Shown here one piece after another: positions 17,630 through 25,217 of a DNA stretch of 64,000 nucleotides. The notes beneath the pieces are model-generated. The model was not told the DNA's origin. It ran no database searches and saw only the letters and a list, made by a program, of their open reading frames with translations. Location: contig DASTYC010000007.1 of NCBI GenBank assembly GCA_035765195.1, positions 124,001 through 188,000 of the forward strand. The letters are read 5' to 3'. Within the stretch, counting starts at the first letter, position 1. Each line of letters begins with the position of its first letter. Source of the stretch: CALAED01 sp035765195 (lineage in GTDB: Bacteria; Actinomycetota; Actinomycetes; Streptosporangiales; Streptosporangiaceae). A program made the translations under genes and the position numbers.

Positions 17630-18064
17630 GTGTCAGGGGAGGCAAAGCCGTCCGGGCTTCGTTTCTTTCTGGATCGTGGACTTGGCTCAAAGATCCTTCC
17701 TGCGGCGTTGCGCAAGGCAGGATGGGAGTTAGAGACAATGGACGAGCGTTACGGCAAGGCTCAATCGCAGGGCATCCCGGACACGAAGTGGATCGAAGAG
17801 GCGACGCTGAACGGCGACGTCATTTTGTGCAAAGACCTGAAGATTGCCAGAAATCCACTCGAAGCCCAGATCGTCTATATGACGTCTGCTCGGGTGTTCG
17901 GTTTGGCCAACGCCCAGTTAACCGGTCCGGCAATGATCAATTGGTATCTGGGGCGAGAAGCCGAGATCTTTCAGATGGCGCGGCACACTGGCGGTCCCTA
18001 TGTCGCCGCCGTGCATGCCACGCAGCGGTTGCGGCGGGTGAGACTCGCCTATCCGCTCCAGTGA
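17630..18064 (+). CDS. vapC: VapC45-like toxin, PIN-like (DUF5615) domain
   Basis: This 144-residue protein has a PIN-like fold of the Mut7-C/DUF5615 kind: FFLDRGLGSKILPAALR with the first acidic residue, GIPDTKWIEEATLNG, and VILCKDLKI with the third Asp. These residues would chelate Mg2+ for RNA cleavage. The GTG at 17630 follows the antitoxin stop by two bases, the standard arrangement for a coupled type II pair. The gene is full length and the acidic residues are kept, so it is probably functional. Its RNA target cannot be read from sequence. Confidence 0.82.
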   Translation: MSGEAKPSGLRFFLDRGLGSKILPAALRKAGWELETMDERYGKAQSQGIPDTKWIEEATLNGDVILCKDLKIARNPLEAQIVYMTSARVFGLANAQLTGPAMINWYLGREAEIFQMARHTGGPYVAAVHATQRLRRVRLAYPLQ

Positions 18065-18087
18065 TGGCAGGCATTTCAACCTAGGCT

Positions 18088-18113
18088 CCCAGCCCCACGG
18101 GGGTGGGGCTGGG
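18088..18113. terminator. Perfect GC hairpin between vapC and the DUF397 gene
   Basis: Arms CCCAGCCCCAC and GTGGGGCTGGG pair perfectly over 11 bp around a GGGG loop. It lies between convergent stops at 18064 and 18131 and so can serve both transcripts. Confidence 0.8.
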
Positions 18114-18130
18114 ATGGCCGCGCTCGGGAG

Positions 18131-18322
18131 TTAGAGGGTGTACCGGCCGTGCTTGAGGTCGGTGAGGAGCCGGGCGAGCGAGCGGCGGCTCATCTCGATG
18201 TACGGGCCCGAGACGTTCTTGCTGTCCCGTACGGCGATACTGCGGGGGGTCCTGGCGAGCTCAACGCAGGTGTCACCGCCGTTGGCGCTCCTGCTGGACT
18301 TCCGCCACTTCAGGTCTTCCAT
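18131..18322 (-). CDS. DUF397 small protein
   Basis: This 63-residue protein has the full DUF397 pattern: LKWRKSSRSANGGDTCVELA, followed by AVRDSKNVSGPYIEMSR. Such proteins are restricted to actinomycetes and are commonly encoded beside Scr1/WhiJ-type helix-turn-helix regulators, which they are thought to modulate. Its first 13 bases overlap the 3' end of the regulator gene upstream, so they are coexpressed. The biochemical role is unknown. Confidence 0.88.
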   Translation of the reverse strand: MEDLKWRKSSRSANGGDTCVELARTPRSIAVRDSKNVSGPYIEMSRRSLARLLTDLKHGRYTL

Positions 18323-19095
18323 TCTGCTGCCATTCTCGTGATGAGTTTGATCGATTCAGTTTTGGGGAGCGCGTCCGATCGCAAGAGCTCCCAGATGCGG
18401 TGGATCTTGGCTATCTGCTCCTTGCCTTCGATCACCTCCCCGGTGATCGCGTTGTCGAGGTAGGCGACCTCGTCGCCGCCGTCAAGGCTCGCGATGACGA
18501 ACGGCCCGGTGATCTCGGCGCACGCGTCCGCGGTGAGCGGGAGGATGTGGAGGCGGATGTTGTCGCGTTCGGCCATCGCGGCGAGATGCGTGAGTTGTTC
18601 GCCCATGATGGCGGCGTCGCCCACCTTGCGGCGGAGCACGCTCTCGTCCAGAAGCGCGACGAACATGGGCGGGTTGTCGTCATCGAGGATCTTCTGTCGT
18701 GTCAGTCGTGATTCGACCTGTTCGTCGTTCGATAGTACGGCACGTGCGTAGCCCTCGGTCTGCAGTAACCCATGGACTATCGAGGGCTGGAAAGACAGGA
18801 GCTGGATCGCCTGGGCCTCGACGTCGATCCACTTGTCGAGCCATTCGTGGGCGACCTCGCGCGGCAGCCATTCGACCAGATAGCGCCCCAGATATCCGTT
18901 GGTGCCCAGTATTTCCTCGATGCGTTCGACGTCTTTTCGGTGCGGTTTCCGGTGACCGTTGAGCCACTGGCTCACGGTGGACGGCACGACGTGCATCGCC
19001 TCCGCCAGCTCGCGGCCTTTCATGCCGGCGGCTTCGAGAGCATGGGCCAGCTCATTACCCCATAGCTCTTGCGCCGTCTTACGTCTTGGGGCCAT
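18310..19095 (-). CDS. Scr1-family (DUF5753) helix-turn-helix regulator
   Basis: This 261-residue protein has an N-terminal XRE-type helix-turn-helix (GRELAEAMHVVPSTVSQWLN, ~residues 27-46) and a C-terminal DUF5753 ligand/partner domain, recognisable by FQPSIVHGLLQTEGYARAVL, RQKILDDDNPP, LLDESVLRR and NIRLHILPL. Proteins of this kind pair with DUF397 partners and resemble WhiJ-type developmental regulators of Streptomyces. It overlaps the DUF397 gene downstream by 13 bp. Upstream and divergent lie three tiny genes, with a perfect inverted repeat in front of them that is a candidate operator. Confidence 0.87.
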   Translation of the reverse strand: MAPRRKTAQELWGNELAHALEAAGMKGRELAEAMHVVPSTVSQWLNGHRKPHRKDVERIEEILGTNGYLGRYLVEWLPREVAHEWLDKWIDVEAQAIQLLSFQPSIVHGLLQTEGYARAVLSNDEQVESRLTRQKILDDDNPPMFVALLDESVLRRKVGDAAIMGEQLTHLAAMAERDNIRLHILPLTADACAEITGPFVIASLDGGDEVAYLDNAITGEVIEGKEQIAKIHRIWELLRSDALPKTESIKLITRMAAEWKT

Positions 19096-19188
19096 CGAGG
19101 GATCACATCCTTCGCGTGAAGTCCATTCGTCGCTTACGTAGGGGCGGAAGAAGGGGAGGTCCTTCCGGAGAGTAGCGCTGTGGCGTCA

Positions 19189-19209
19189 ATCTGTAGGCAG
19201 ATTACAGAT
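19189..19209. promoter_or_regulatory. Perfect inverted repeat, candidate operator of the Scr1-type regulator
   Basis: Arms ATCTGTA and TACAGAT are exact reverse complements with a 7-bp spacer. The element ends 19 bp before the ATG of the first small gene, where an operator would block transcription. It is AT-richer than its surroundings. Binding is inferred only from position. Confidence 0.5.
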
Positions 19210-19227
19210 AGCTAGCGAGGCGAGACA

Positions 19228-19467
19228 ATGAGCGACGGCGACGAGCTTGCCGCCCTGGTGGCCGACTGGCCCGACTGGCAGATCTTCCGGTCCCGGGAGG
19301 GGCGGTACTGGTGCGCGCGCTACCGCCACCACATCCCCGCCGACCTGCTGCTCAGCGGCCGTGACCATCCGCACGCCACCGTCATCGCCGACGGCCCCCA
19401 CGACCTGGCGGCCGAGCTGGCAAAGCAGCCCGCGTTCACGAAGGGAACGAAAAGCGGTGACCGTTGA
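19228..19467 (+). CDS. Small protein of unknown function (first of three)
   Basis: This 79-residue protein has no recognised domain family. It is rich in Trp, Arg and His, with the pattern WQIFRSREGRYWCARY followed by a leucine-rich C-terminal helix. A similar Trp-x-x-...-Gly-x-Tyr-Trp pattern occurs in the third gene of this operon, so the two may be paralogs. ATG at 19228 has AGGCGAG just upstream. The gene overlaps the next by 11 bp. Position, divergent from an Scr1-type regulator, suggests it is its regulatory target. Confidence 0.65.
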   Translation: MSDGDELAALVADWPDWQIFRSREGRYWCARYRHHIPADLLLSGRDHPHATVIADGPHDLAAELAKQPAFTKGTKSGDR

Positions 19468-19636
19468 CGCCGACCTCAGCAATCGGGAACAACTGCTCGC
19501 CATGGCGGCCGAGTTGCAGACCATGGCCGACCTCATCGAGAAATACCCGGCCGAAGCCCAGCTCATTATGGCGGCGCTCGAAGATGGGCTGACGCTCGGT
19601 CCCATGCGCGTGGCCGGCGAAAGGCCGGCCCGATGA
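19457..19636 (+). CDS. Small helical protein of unknown function (second of three)
   Basis: This 59-residue acidic protein is predicted mostly helical (LSNREQLLAMAAELQTMADL). GTG at 19457 is inside the end of the preceding gene and is preceded by GAACGAAAAGCGG, a modest ribosome site. Its stop overlaps the next start by four bases. No family is recognised. An acidic small protein beside two basic, Trp-rich ones could form a complex, but that is speculation. Confidence 0.55.
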   Translation: MTVDADLSNREQLLAMAAELQTMADLIEKYPAEAQLIMAALEDGLTLGPMRVAGERPAR

Positions 19637-19881
19637 CAGCGGCTCCCACCGCTCTCGATCCCCGGGAAATCGCCCGGCAGATCGAATGCCACCGGCGCCC
19701 GTGGTGGGTCGTTTGGTATGGCCGGCACACCGGATGCTATTGGGCGATGTCCTCGTGGGTGTCGGGCGTACACGGCATGCTGTCCGCGCCGAGCCCGGAG
19801 GCACTCATCGCGGCGATCGCCACCTTTGAAATGCTCCACCCCAAGCCCTCGCAGCAAAATGTCCATGCGCTGGGTCATTGA
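19633..19881 (+). CDS. Small Trp-rich protein of unknown function (third of three)
   Basis: This 82-residue protein contains RPWWVVWYGRHTGCYWAMSS and a C-terminal helix SPEALIAAIATFEML. The Trp/Tyr-rich core resembles that of the first gene in the operon, hinting at duplication. The start overlaps the previous stop by four bases (ATGA), so the three genes are translationally coupled. No signal peptide or membrane helix is present, so a cytoplasmic location is expected. Confidence 0.6.
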   Translation: MTAAPTALDPREIARQIECHRRPWWVVWYGRHTGCYWAMSSWVSGVHGMLSAPSPEALIAAIATFEMLHPKPSQQNVHALGH

Positions 19882-19946
19882 GGAAAGCGATGACTGCGGC
19901 GTGTGCTGGCGGCGGAGCGCGGTATCCGGGTCGTACGCGGCACCCT

Positions 19947-20456
19947 TCAGTTCCAGAGCAACGTATAGATCTGGAGACCCACGACGGCGGCCAACGTGGC
20001 GATCAAGAGAAGCCGGACCCGGTCGGCGCGAACAAAAGGTGAATGGCGGAGACGCAGCCAGGCCCCCGCTATCACCGTGAGGAGGGCGACGGAGACGATG
20101 GCTCGCCCGAGCGCGCTTGGCGCGACGGCGCCTATCACGAGGGCCAGCACGACGCCGTAGACAAGCCAGCCGGCGATGTGCGTAGGCCGAGCAGGCCGAG
20201 GCCCCGCGGCCGGTTGCCGTGGACCGGCCGGCGACGGGGGGTGCGGCGGCCCGGCCGGCGGCCCGGCCGGTGGGCCGGCCGCGGATCGGTCGGGAACGTC
20301 CGCCGGGCGCGCGGCCGCTTCCGGAGCCGCGGCCGGCTGACGTGACTCCTTGTTGTTGCCGAGGCGCTGCAGCCGGGTCTCGCGCAGGGCGAGCAGCGAG
20401 ATCACGACGCTCGCCACCGAGGTCGTGGCCTGAATCACGTCAGTTGTCGTCGACAT
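19947..20456 (-). CDS. Small membrane protein of unknown function
   Basis: This 169-residue protein has an N-terminal helix (~residues 5-25), a long Pro/Ala/Gly-rich disordered stretch (~38-95), then three hydrophobic segments: WLVYGVVLALVIGAVAPSAL, AIVSVALLTVIAGAWLRL and LLLIATLAAVVGLQIYTLLW. It looks like a membrane-anchored protein with a flexible arm. It begins 16 bp downstream of the valS stop on the same strand, so it may be a read-through gene of that transcript. No family is recognised. Confidence 0.6.
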   Translation of the reverse strand: MSTTTDVIQATTSVASVVISLLALRETRLQRLGNNKESRQPAAAPEAAARPADVPDRSAAGPPAGPPAGPPHPPSPAGPRQPAAGPRPARPTHIAGWLVYGVVLALVIGAVAPSALGRAIVSVALLTVIAGAWLRLRHSPFVRADRVRLLLIATLAAVVGLQIYTLLWN

Positions 20457-20472
20457 GGAACAAGCGGGGCCG

Positions 20473-23082
20473 TCACTCCCCGACGCTCAGCACCACGTCG
20501 ACATTGCTCTGGTCGGGTTCTTGCACCTCGACCATGACCAGGTCGGCGATCTTGCCCGCTCCCAGCACGTCGACCTGGGCCGTCCGCAGCGCGGCCAGCC
20601 GCTCGGGGATGTCGGTCACGGTCAGCCGGGCGACCTCGGTGCGCATCGACACCTTGGTGGCGGACTTGGTCTTGCGGACCTCGCCGAGGACTTCGGCGGC
20701 GACCGTGAGCGGCAGGGACGGGACGTTCTCCGCCGTGAGGTCGGTGCGGGACAGGGTCTGCAGTTCCGCGACCGTGGGCCACGGCGACCGGTGGATGGAC
20801 CCACCGGTGAAGCCGGCGAGCGCGCCCTCCTCGGCGGGACACCACGACCAGACCTCTTCGGTGACGTAGGGCAGGATCGGCGCGAACAGGCGCAGCATCG
20901 TGGAGATGGCGAGGCGCAGGGTCAACCGGGCCGACGCGGCATCGGGAGTCTCCCGATAGGCGCGGTCCTTGACCAGTTCGAGGTAGTCGTCGCAGAACTG
21001 CCAGAAGAAGGTCTCGGTGCGCCGCAACGAACCCGAGTAGTCGTAGTCGTCGAAGGCGTACGTCGCCTCCTCCACCAACGTGGCCAGTTCGACCAGCAGC
21101 GCGCGGTCCAGCGGCTCGGTCACCCCGGTGCCCGGCGGGACGGGGCCCAGGCTCAGGGCGAAGTTGGAGGCGTTGAGGATCTTGATTGCCAGCCGCCGGC
21201 CGATCTTCATCTGCCCGGGGTCGAACGCGGTGTCGGTCCCCGGCCGGCCGCCCGCCGCCCAGTAGCGCACGGCGTCAGACCCGTACTGGCGCAGCAGATC
21301 GGTGGGCACGATGACGTTGCCCTTGGACTTGGACATCTTCTTGCGGTCCGGATCGAGGATCCAGCCGGAGATGCAGACGTTGCGCCACGGCAGCGAGTCG
21401 TGCTCGTAGTGGCTGCGCACCACCGAGGAGAACAGCCACGTACGGATGATCTCGTGCGCCTGCGGCCGCAGATCCATGGGGAAGGTGCGGGCGAACAGAT
21501 CGGGGTCCTCCTCCCAGCCGCAGACGATCTGCGGGGTGAGCGAGGAGGTGGCCCAGGTGTCCATCACGTCGGGGTCGCCGGTGAAGCCGCCCGGCCGGTC
21601 GCGCTGGTCATCGGTGAACCCGGGAGGAACGTGCGACTGCGGGTCGATCGGCAACGTGTCCTCGGCGGGGACGATCGGCCGCTCGTAGTCGGGAAGTCCT
21701 TCGTCGTCGAGCCGATACCACAGCGGGATGGGCACGCCGAAGAACCGCTGCCGGGAGATCAGCCAGTCGCCGTTGAGGCCCTCGACCCAGTTGTCGTAGC
21801 GGTGCTTCATGAACTTCGGGTGCCAAAGGAGTTCCTGGCCGCGGCCGAGCAGGTCGCCGCGCAACGCGGCCGAGCGCCCGCCATTGCGGATGTACCACTG
21901 GCGGGTGGTGATGATCTCCAGCGGCTTGTCGCCCTTCTCGAAGAACTTCACCTGGTGGGTGATCTTCCGGGGCTCGGCGACGAGTTCGCCCCGCTCGCGC
22001 AGCAGCTCGACCATCACCTGCCGGGCGCCCTCCGCGCCCTTCCCGGCGAACGCCGCGTAGGCCTCGCGCGCCTCGTCGGTGCCGAGCCAGGGCGGCGGCT
22101 CGGCGGAGAAACGCCCGGACTTGTTGAGCACGGGACGGGTGTCCAGCTCCAGCTCACGCCACCACATGACGTCGGCGACGTCGCCGAACGTGCACACCCT
22201 CGCGATGCCGGTGCCGCGGTCCGGCTCGGCCGCCCGATGCGCCTTGACCGGCACCTCGACGCCGAAGACCGGGGTGCGCACCGTCGTACCGAACAGCGGC
22301 TGATAGCGCTCGTCGTCGGGGTGGGCGACCAGGGCGACGCACGAGACCACGAGCTCGGGCCGCGTGGTGGAGATGATCACAGAGTCGCCGTCGGGACGGT
22401 GGAAGGCCAGGTCATGGTAGGCCCCGGGGCGTTCCCTGTCCTCCAGCTCCGCCTGCGCCACGGCGGTCTGATAGGTGACGTCCCACAGGCTCGGCGCCTC
22501 GGCGGAGTACGCCTCGCCGCGTTGCAGGTTGCGCAGGAAGGCCCGCTGGCTCACCCGCTGAACGGGCCGCGCCACGGTGGAGTACGTCAGCGACCAGTCG
22601 ACGGAAAGGCCCAGCATCCGCCAGAGGTCCTCGAAGACCTGCTCGTCTTCGGCGGTCAGCCGCACGCACAGTTCCACGAAGTTGCGGCGGCTGATGGTGC
22701 GGAAGTCCTGTCGCTTCTTCGGAACGGTGTCCGGGGGCGTGAAATCGGGGTCATAGGGCACTGATGGATCGCACCGGACGCCGAAATAGTTTTCCACCCG
22801 TCGCTCGGTGGGCAGGCCGTTGTCGTCCCAGCCCATCGGGTAGAAGACCTCGCGGCCGCGCATCCGCTGGTGGCGGGCGATGATGTCGGTGTGCGTGTAG
22901 CTGAACACGTGACCGACGTGCAGGGAACCGGACACGGTGGGCGGCGGGGTGTCTATCGAATAGATGTCGGCGCGATCGTGGCTGCGATCGAAACGATAGG
23001 TGCCCGCGGACTCCCACCGCTGTGCCCAGCGGTCCTCGAGCCCGTCCAGCGAAGGCTTCTTCTTGTCCATCATCAAATCCAT
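20473..23082 (-). CDS. valS: Valyl-tRNA synthetase
   Basis: This 869-residue class I synthetase (EC 6.1.1.9) charges tRNA-Val in the cytoplasm. The HIGH signature appears as GSLHVGHVFSYTH near residue 55 and KMSKS as KKMSKSKGN near residue 582. Between them lies the editing insertion, with TTRPELVVSCVALVAHPDD. The end carries the anticodon-binding domain; the long C-terminal coiled coil is short here, as in many actinobacterial enzymes. ATG at 23082 is chosen because the alignment starts soon after it; ATGs at 23073 and 23070 and a GTG at 23139 are alternatives, none with a good ribosome site. A possible -10 TACACT lies about 180 bp upstream. Confidence 0.95.
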   Translation of the reverse strand: MDLMMDKKKPSLDGLEDRWAQRWESAGTYRFDRSHDRADIYSIDTPPPTVSGSLHVGHVFSYTHTDIIARHQRMRGREVFYPMGWDDNGLPTERRVENYFGVRCDPSVPYDPDFTPPDTVPKKRQDFRTISRRNFVELCVRLTAEDEQVFEDLWRMLGLSVDWSLTYSTVARPVQRVSQRAFLRNLQRGEAYSAEAPSLWDVTYQTAVAQAELEDRERPGAYHDLAFHRPDGDSVIISTTRPELVVSCVALVAHPDDERYQPLFGTTVRTPVFGVEVPVKAHRAAEPDRGTGIARVCTFGDVADVMWWRELELDTRPVLNKSGRFSAEPPPWLGTDEAREAYAAFAGKGAEGARQVMVELLRERGELVAEPRKITHQVKFFEKGDKPLEIITTRQWYIRNGGRSAALRGDLLGRGQELLWHPKFMKHRYDNWVEGLNGDWLISRQRFFGVPIPLWYRLDDEGLPDYERPIVPAEDTLPIDPQSHVPPGFTDDQRDRPGGFTGDPDVMDTWATSSLTPQIVCGWEEDPDLFARTFPMDLRPQAHEIIRTWLFSSVVRSHYEHDSLPWRNVCISGWILDPDRKKMSKSKGNVIVPTDLLRQYGSDAVRYWAAGGRPGTDTAFDPGQMKIGRRLAIKILNASNFALSLGPVPPGTGVTEPLDRALLVELATLVEEATYAFDDYDYSGSLRRTETFFWQFCDDYLELVKDRAYRETPDAASARLTLRLAISTMLRLFAPILPYVTEEVWSWCPAEEGALAGFTGGSIHRSPWPTVAELQTLSRTDLTAENVPSLPLTVAAEVLGEVRKTKSATKVSMRTEVARLTVTDIPERLAALRTAQVDVLGAGKIADLVMVEVQEPDQSNVDVVLSVGE

Positions 23083-23439
23083 CGGCGTTGGCGATTGTCG
23101 AGGCGTCTCGACCGGGGAGCAAGGTAACCGGACTACCACGCCACAGCTGGCAACTGGCTGCCCGGCCGCGACGTGGCATCAACGGTTCACCCGACGAGCA
23201 CCAGCCGACGACCACCGGCTGCGGTCAAGCCTGGCCGGGATCTCCCTCCGCACAGTGTAGGCCGTCCGCGCCGCGCTCCCGCAGCCAATAACGGCGGCAC
23301 ACCGGCCGACCCGGCGGCGCATCGGGGAAGGGCAGATGGGGTAAGTCTGCGCTAACCGGGCTGACCGGTCATGGTGCGCCGCACGCGCCGACCGAGTGCA
23401 CGGAACGACAAAGATGTCGGGATCATGGGAGCGCAGGAC

Positions 23440-25071
23440 ATGGACGCCGTCACCAACGTGCCCGTACCGGCCAACGAGCCGATCAAGTCGTACGCCCCGG
23501 GCAGCCGTGAGCGGGCCGCGCTGGAGGCCAAGATCAAAGAGCTCGCCGGCGAGCGGCACGAGCTGACCATGACGATCGGCGGACAACGACGACTCGGCGG
23601 CGGCGCGCCGATCGAGGTGGTCCAGCCGCACAACCACCGCCATGTGCTGGGAGCCATGGCCAACGCGACGGAAGAGGACGTGTGGTCGGCCATAGACGCC
23701 GCCGCGGCCGCCGCTCCCGGCTGGCAGGCGCTGTCGTACGACGAACGCGCCGCCGTCTTCCTGCGGGCGGCGGACCTGCTGGCCGGGCCGTGGCGGGCGA
23801 CGATCAACGCCGCGTCGATCCTCGGGCAGTCCAAGTCGGTCTACCAGGCCGAGATCGACGCCGCGTGCGAGCTCATCGACTTTTGGCGGTTCAACGTCGA
23901 CTACGGGCGGCGGCTGCTCGCCCACCAGCCGCTCTCCTCGCCGGGCGTGTGGAACCGCATGGAGTACCGCCCGCTCGAAGGCTTCGTACTCGCGATCACC
24001 CCGTTCAACTTCACGTCGATCGCCGCGAACCTGCCCACCTCGCCCGCGCTGATGGGCAACGTGGTCATCTGGAAGCCCTCCCCCACCCAGCAACTCGCCG
24101 CGCACATGACCATGCGGCTGCTGGAGGCGGCCGGGCTGCCGCCCGGCGTGGTCAACCTGGTGACGGGAGACGGCCAGGCGGTGTCCAACGCGGCGCTGAC
24201 GCACCCCGATCTGGCCGGCATCCACTTCACCGGCAGCACCGCCACCTTCCAGCACCTGTGGCGGACCGTCGGGGAGAACATCGCCGGGTACCGGACCTAC
24301 CCGCGGCTCGTCGGCGAGACCGGCGGCAAGGACTTCGTCGTCGCGCACCCGAGCGCCGACCCCGAAGCCCTCCAGACCATCTTGATCCGCGGCGCATTCG
24401 AGTATCAGGGCCAAAAGTGCTCGGCGGCCTCGCGGGCGTACGTGCCGCGCTCGCTGTGGGAGGCGATGCGCGACGACCTGTGCGACGTGACCGAGTCGCT
24501 GACCATGGGCAACGTCGCCGAGGACCTGTCGTTGTTCATGGGCGCGGTCATCGACGAGCGGGCCTTCGCCAAACACAGCGCGGCGCTGGAGCGGGCGCGG
24601 TCGGTGAGCGGGCTGCGCGTCCTCGTCGGCGGCGGCGTCGACGACACCGAGGGCTACTTCGTCGAGCCGACCATCGTGGAGGCGGCCGACCCTGGAGACG
24701 AGATCTTCACCAGGGAGTACTTCGGCCCGATCCTCGGCGTGCACGTCTACGACGACGGCGACTACGACGCCATGCTCACCCAGATGGAACGGGCCGCTCC
24801 GTACGGCCTGACCGGCTCGATCGTCGCGCAGGACCGCGCCGCGATCGCCGCCGCCACCGAGAAGCTGCGCTTCGCCGCCGGCAACTTCTACATCAACGAC
24901 AAGCCCACGGGCGCGGTCGTCGGGCAGCAGCCGTTCGGCGGCTCCCGGGCCAGCGGCACCAACGACAAGGCCGGCTCGATGTTCAACCTGACCCGCTGGG
25001 TGAGCGTCCGGTCGATCAAGGAGACGTTCGTCCCGCCGACCGACCACCGCTACCCCCACATGGGCTCATAA
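23440..25071 (+). CDS. pruA: L-glutamate gamma-semialdehyde (1-pyrroline-5-carboxylate) dehydrogenase
   Basis: This 543-residue aldehyde dehydrogenase (EC 1.2.1.88) oxidises glutamate semialdehyde to glutamate with NAD+, the second step of proline use. Active-site motifs are VGETGGKDF with the general-base Glu (~residue 293) and GQKCSAASRAY with the nucleophile Cys (~327); the family block TPFNFTSIAANLP and C-terminal PFGGSRASGTNDKAG are present. The ATG at 23440 is preceded by GGGAG and yields the typical actinomycete length; upstream in-frame starts at 23371 do not. Proline dehydrogenase (putA/prodh) is not adjacent. It is divergent from valS. Confidence 0.96.
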   Translation: MDAVTNVPVPANEPIKSYAPGSRERAALEAKIKELAGERHELTMTIGGQRRLGGGAPIEVVQPHNHRHVLGAMANATEEDVWSAIDAAAAAAPGWQALSYDERAAVFLRAADLLAGPWRATINAASILGQSKSVYQAEIDAACELIDFWRFNVDYGRRLLAHQPLSSPGVWNRMEYRPLEGFVLAITPFNFTSIAANLPTSPALMGNVVIWKPSPTQQLAAHMTMRLLEAAGLPPGVVNLVTGDGQAVSNAALTHPDLAGIHFTGSTATFQHLWRTVGENIAGYRTYPRLVGETGGKDFVVAHPSADPEALQTILIRGAFEYQGQKCSAASRAYVPRSLWEAMRDDLCDVTESLTMGNVAEDLSLFMGAVIDERAFAKHSAALERARSVSGLRVLVGGGVDDTEGYFVEPTIVEAADPGDEIFTREYFGPILGVHVYDDGDYDAMLTQMERAAPYGLTGSIVAQDRAAIAAATEKLRFAAGNFYINDKPTGAVVGQQPFGGSRASGTNDKAGSMFNLTRWVSVRSIKETFVPPTDHRYPHMGS

Positions 25072-25139
25072 GCCCGCGTCCTGAGCCCGGCTGGCGGCAG
25101 CTGCCCTGCTCAGCCCCGTGAAATCGCGTTGCCCAGGCT

Positions 25140-25197
25140 CCGGAATCGCGGAAGAAAACCTCCGGAATCGCGGAAAACATTCGCCGGAATCGCGGAA
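25140..25197. repeat. Three 22-bp-spaced iterons upstream of the DUF4143 ATPase
   Basis: The 14-mer CCGGAATCGCGGAA occurs exactly three times, at 25140, 25162 and 25184, so spacing is precisely 22 bp (about two helical turns). The last copy ends 20 bp before the GTG start. The even phasing suggests binding of a protein on one face of the DNA. Confidence 0.85.
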
Positions 25198-25205
25198 GAA
25201 ACGGG

Positions 25206-25217
25206 TAGCCTTAGGGC
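25206..25217 (+). promoter_or_regulatory. -10 element of a predicted leaderless promoter
   Basis: TAGCCT (25206-25211) fits the -10 pattern TANNNT and lies six bases before the GTG at 25218. No ribosome site precedes the GTG. Transcription would start at or next to the start codon, overlapping the iteron region in the -35 zone. Confidence 0.45.

Noticed and set aside
23083..23280. T-box riboswitch in the valS leader
   Set aside because: The minus-strand leader has GTGGTAGTCCGG, but this does not match the conserved T-box bulge and no stem I or specifier could be drawn.
23179..25059. Long minus-strand open frame opposite pruA
   Set aside because: Composition is that of a reverse-strand shadow and pruA has every active-site motif.
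25140..25197. CRISPR array
   Set aside because: Only three 14-bp units with 8-bp gaps; spacers are far too short and no cas genes occur.
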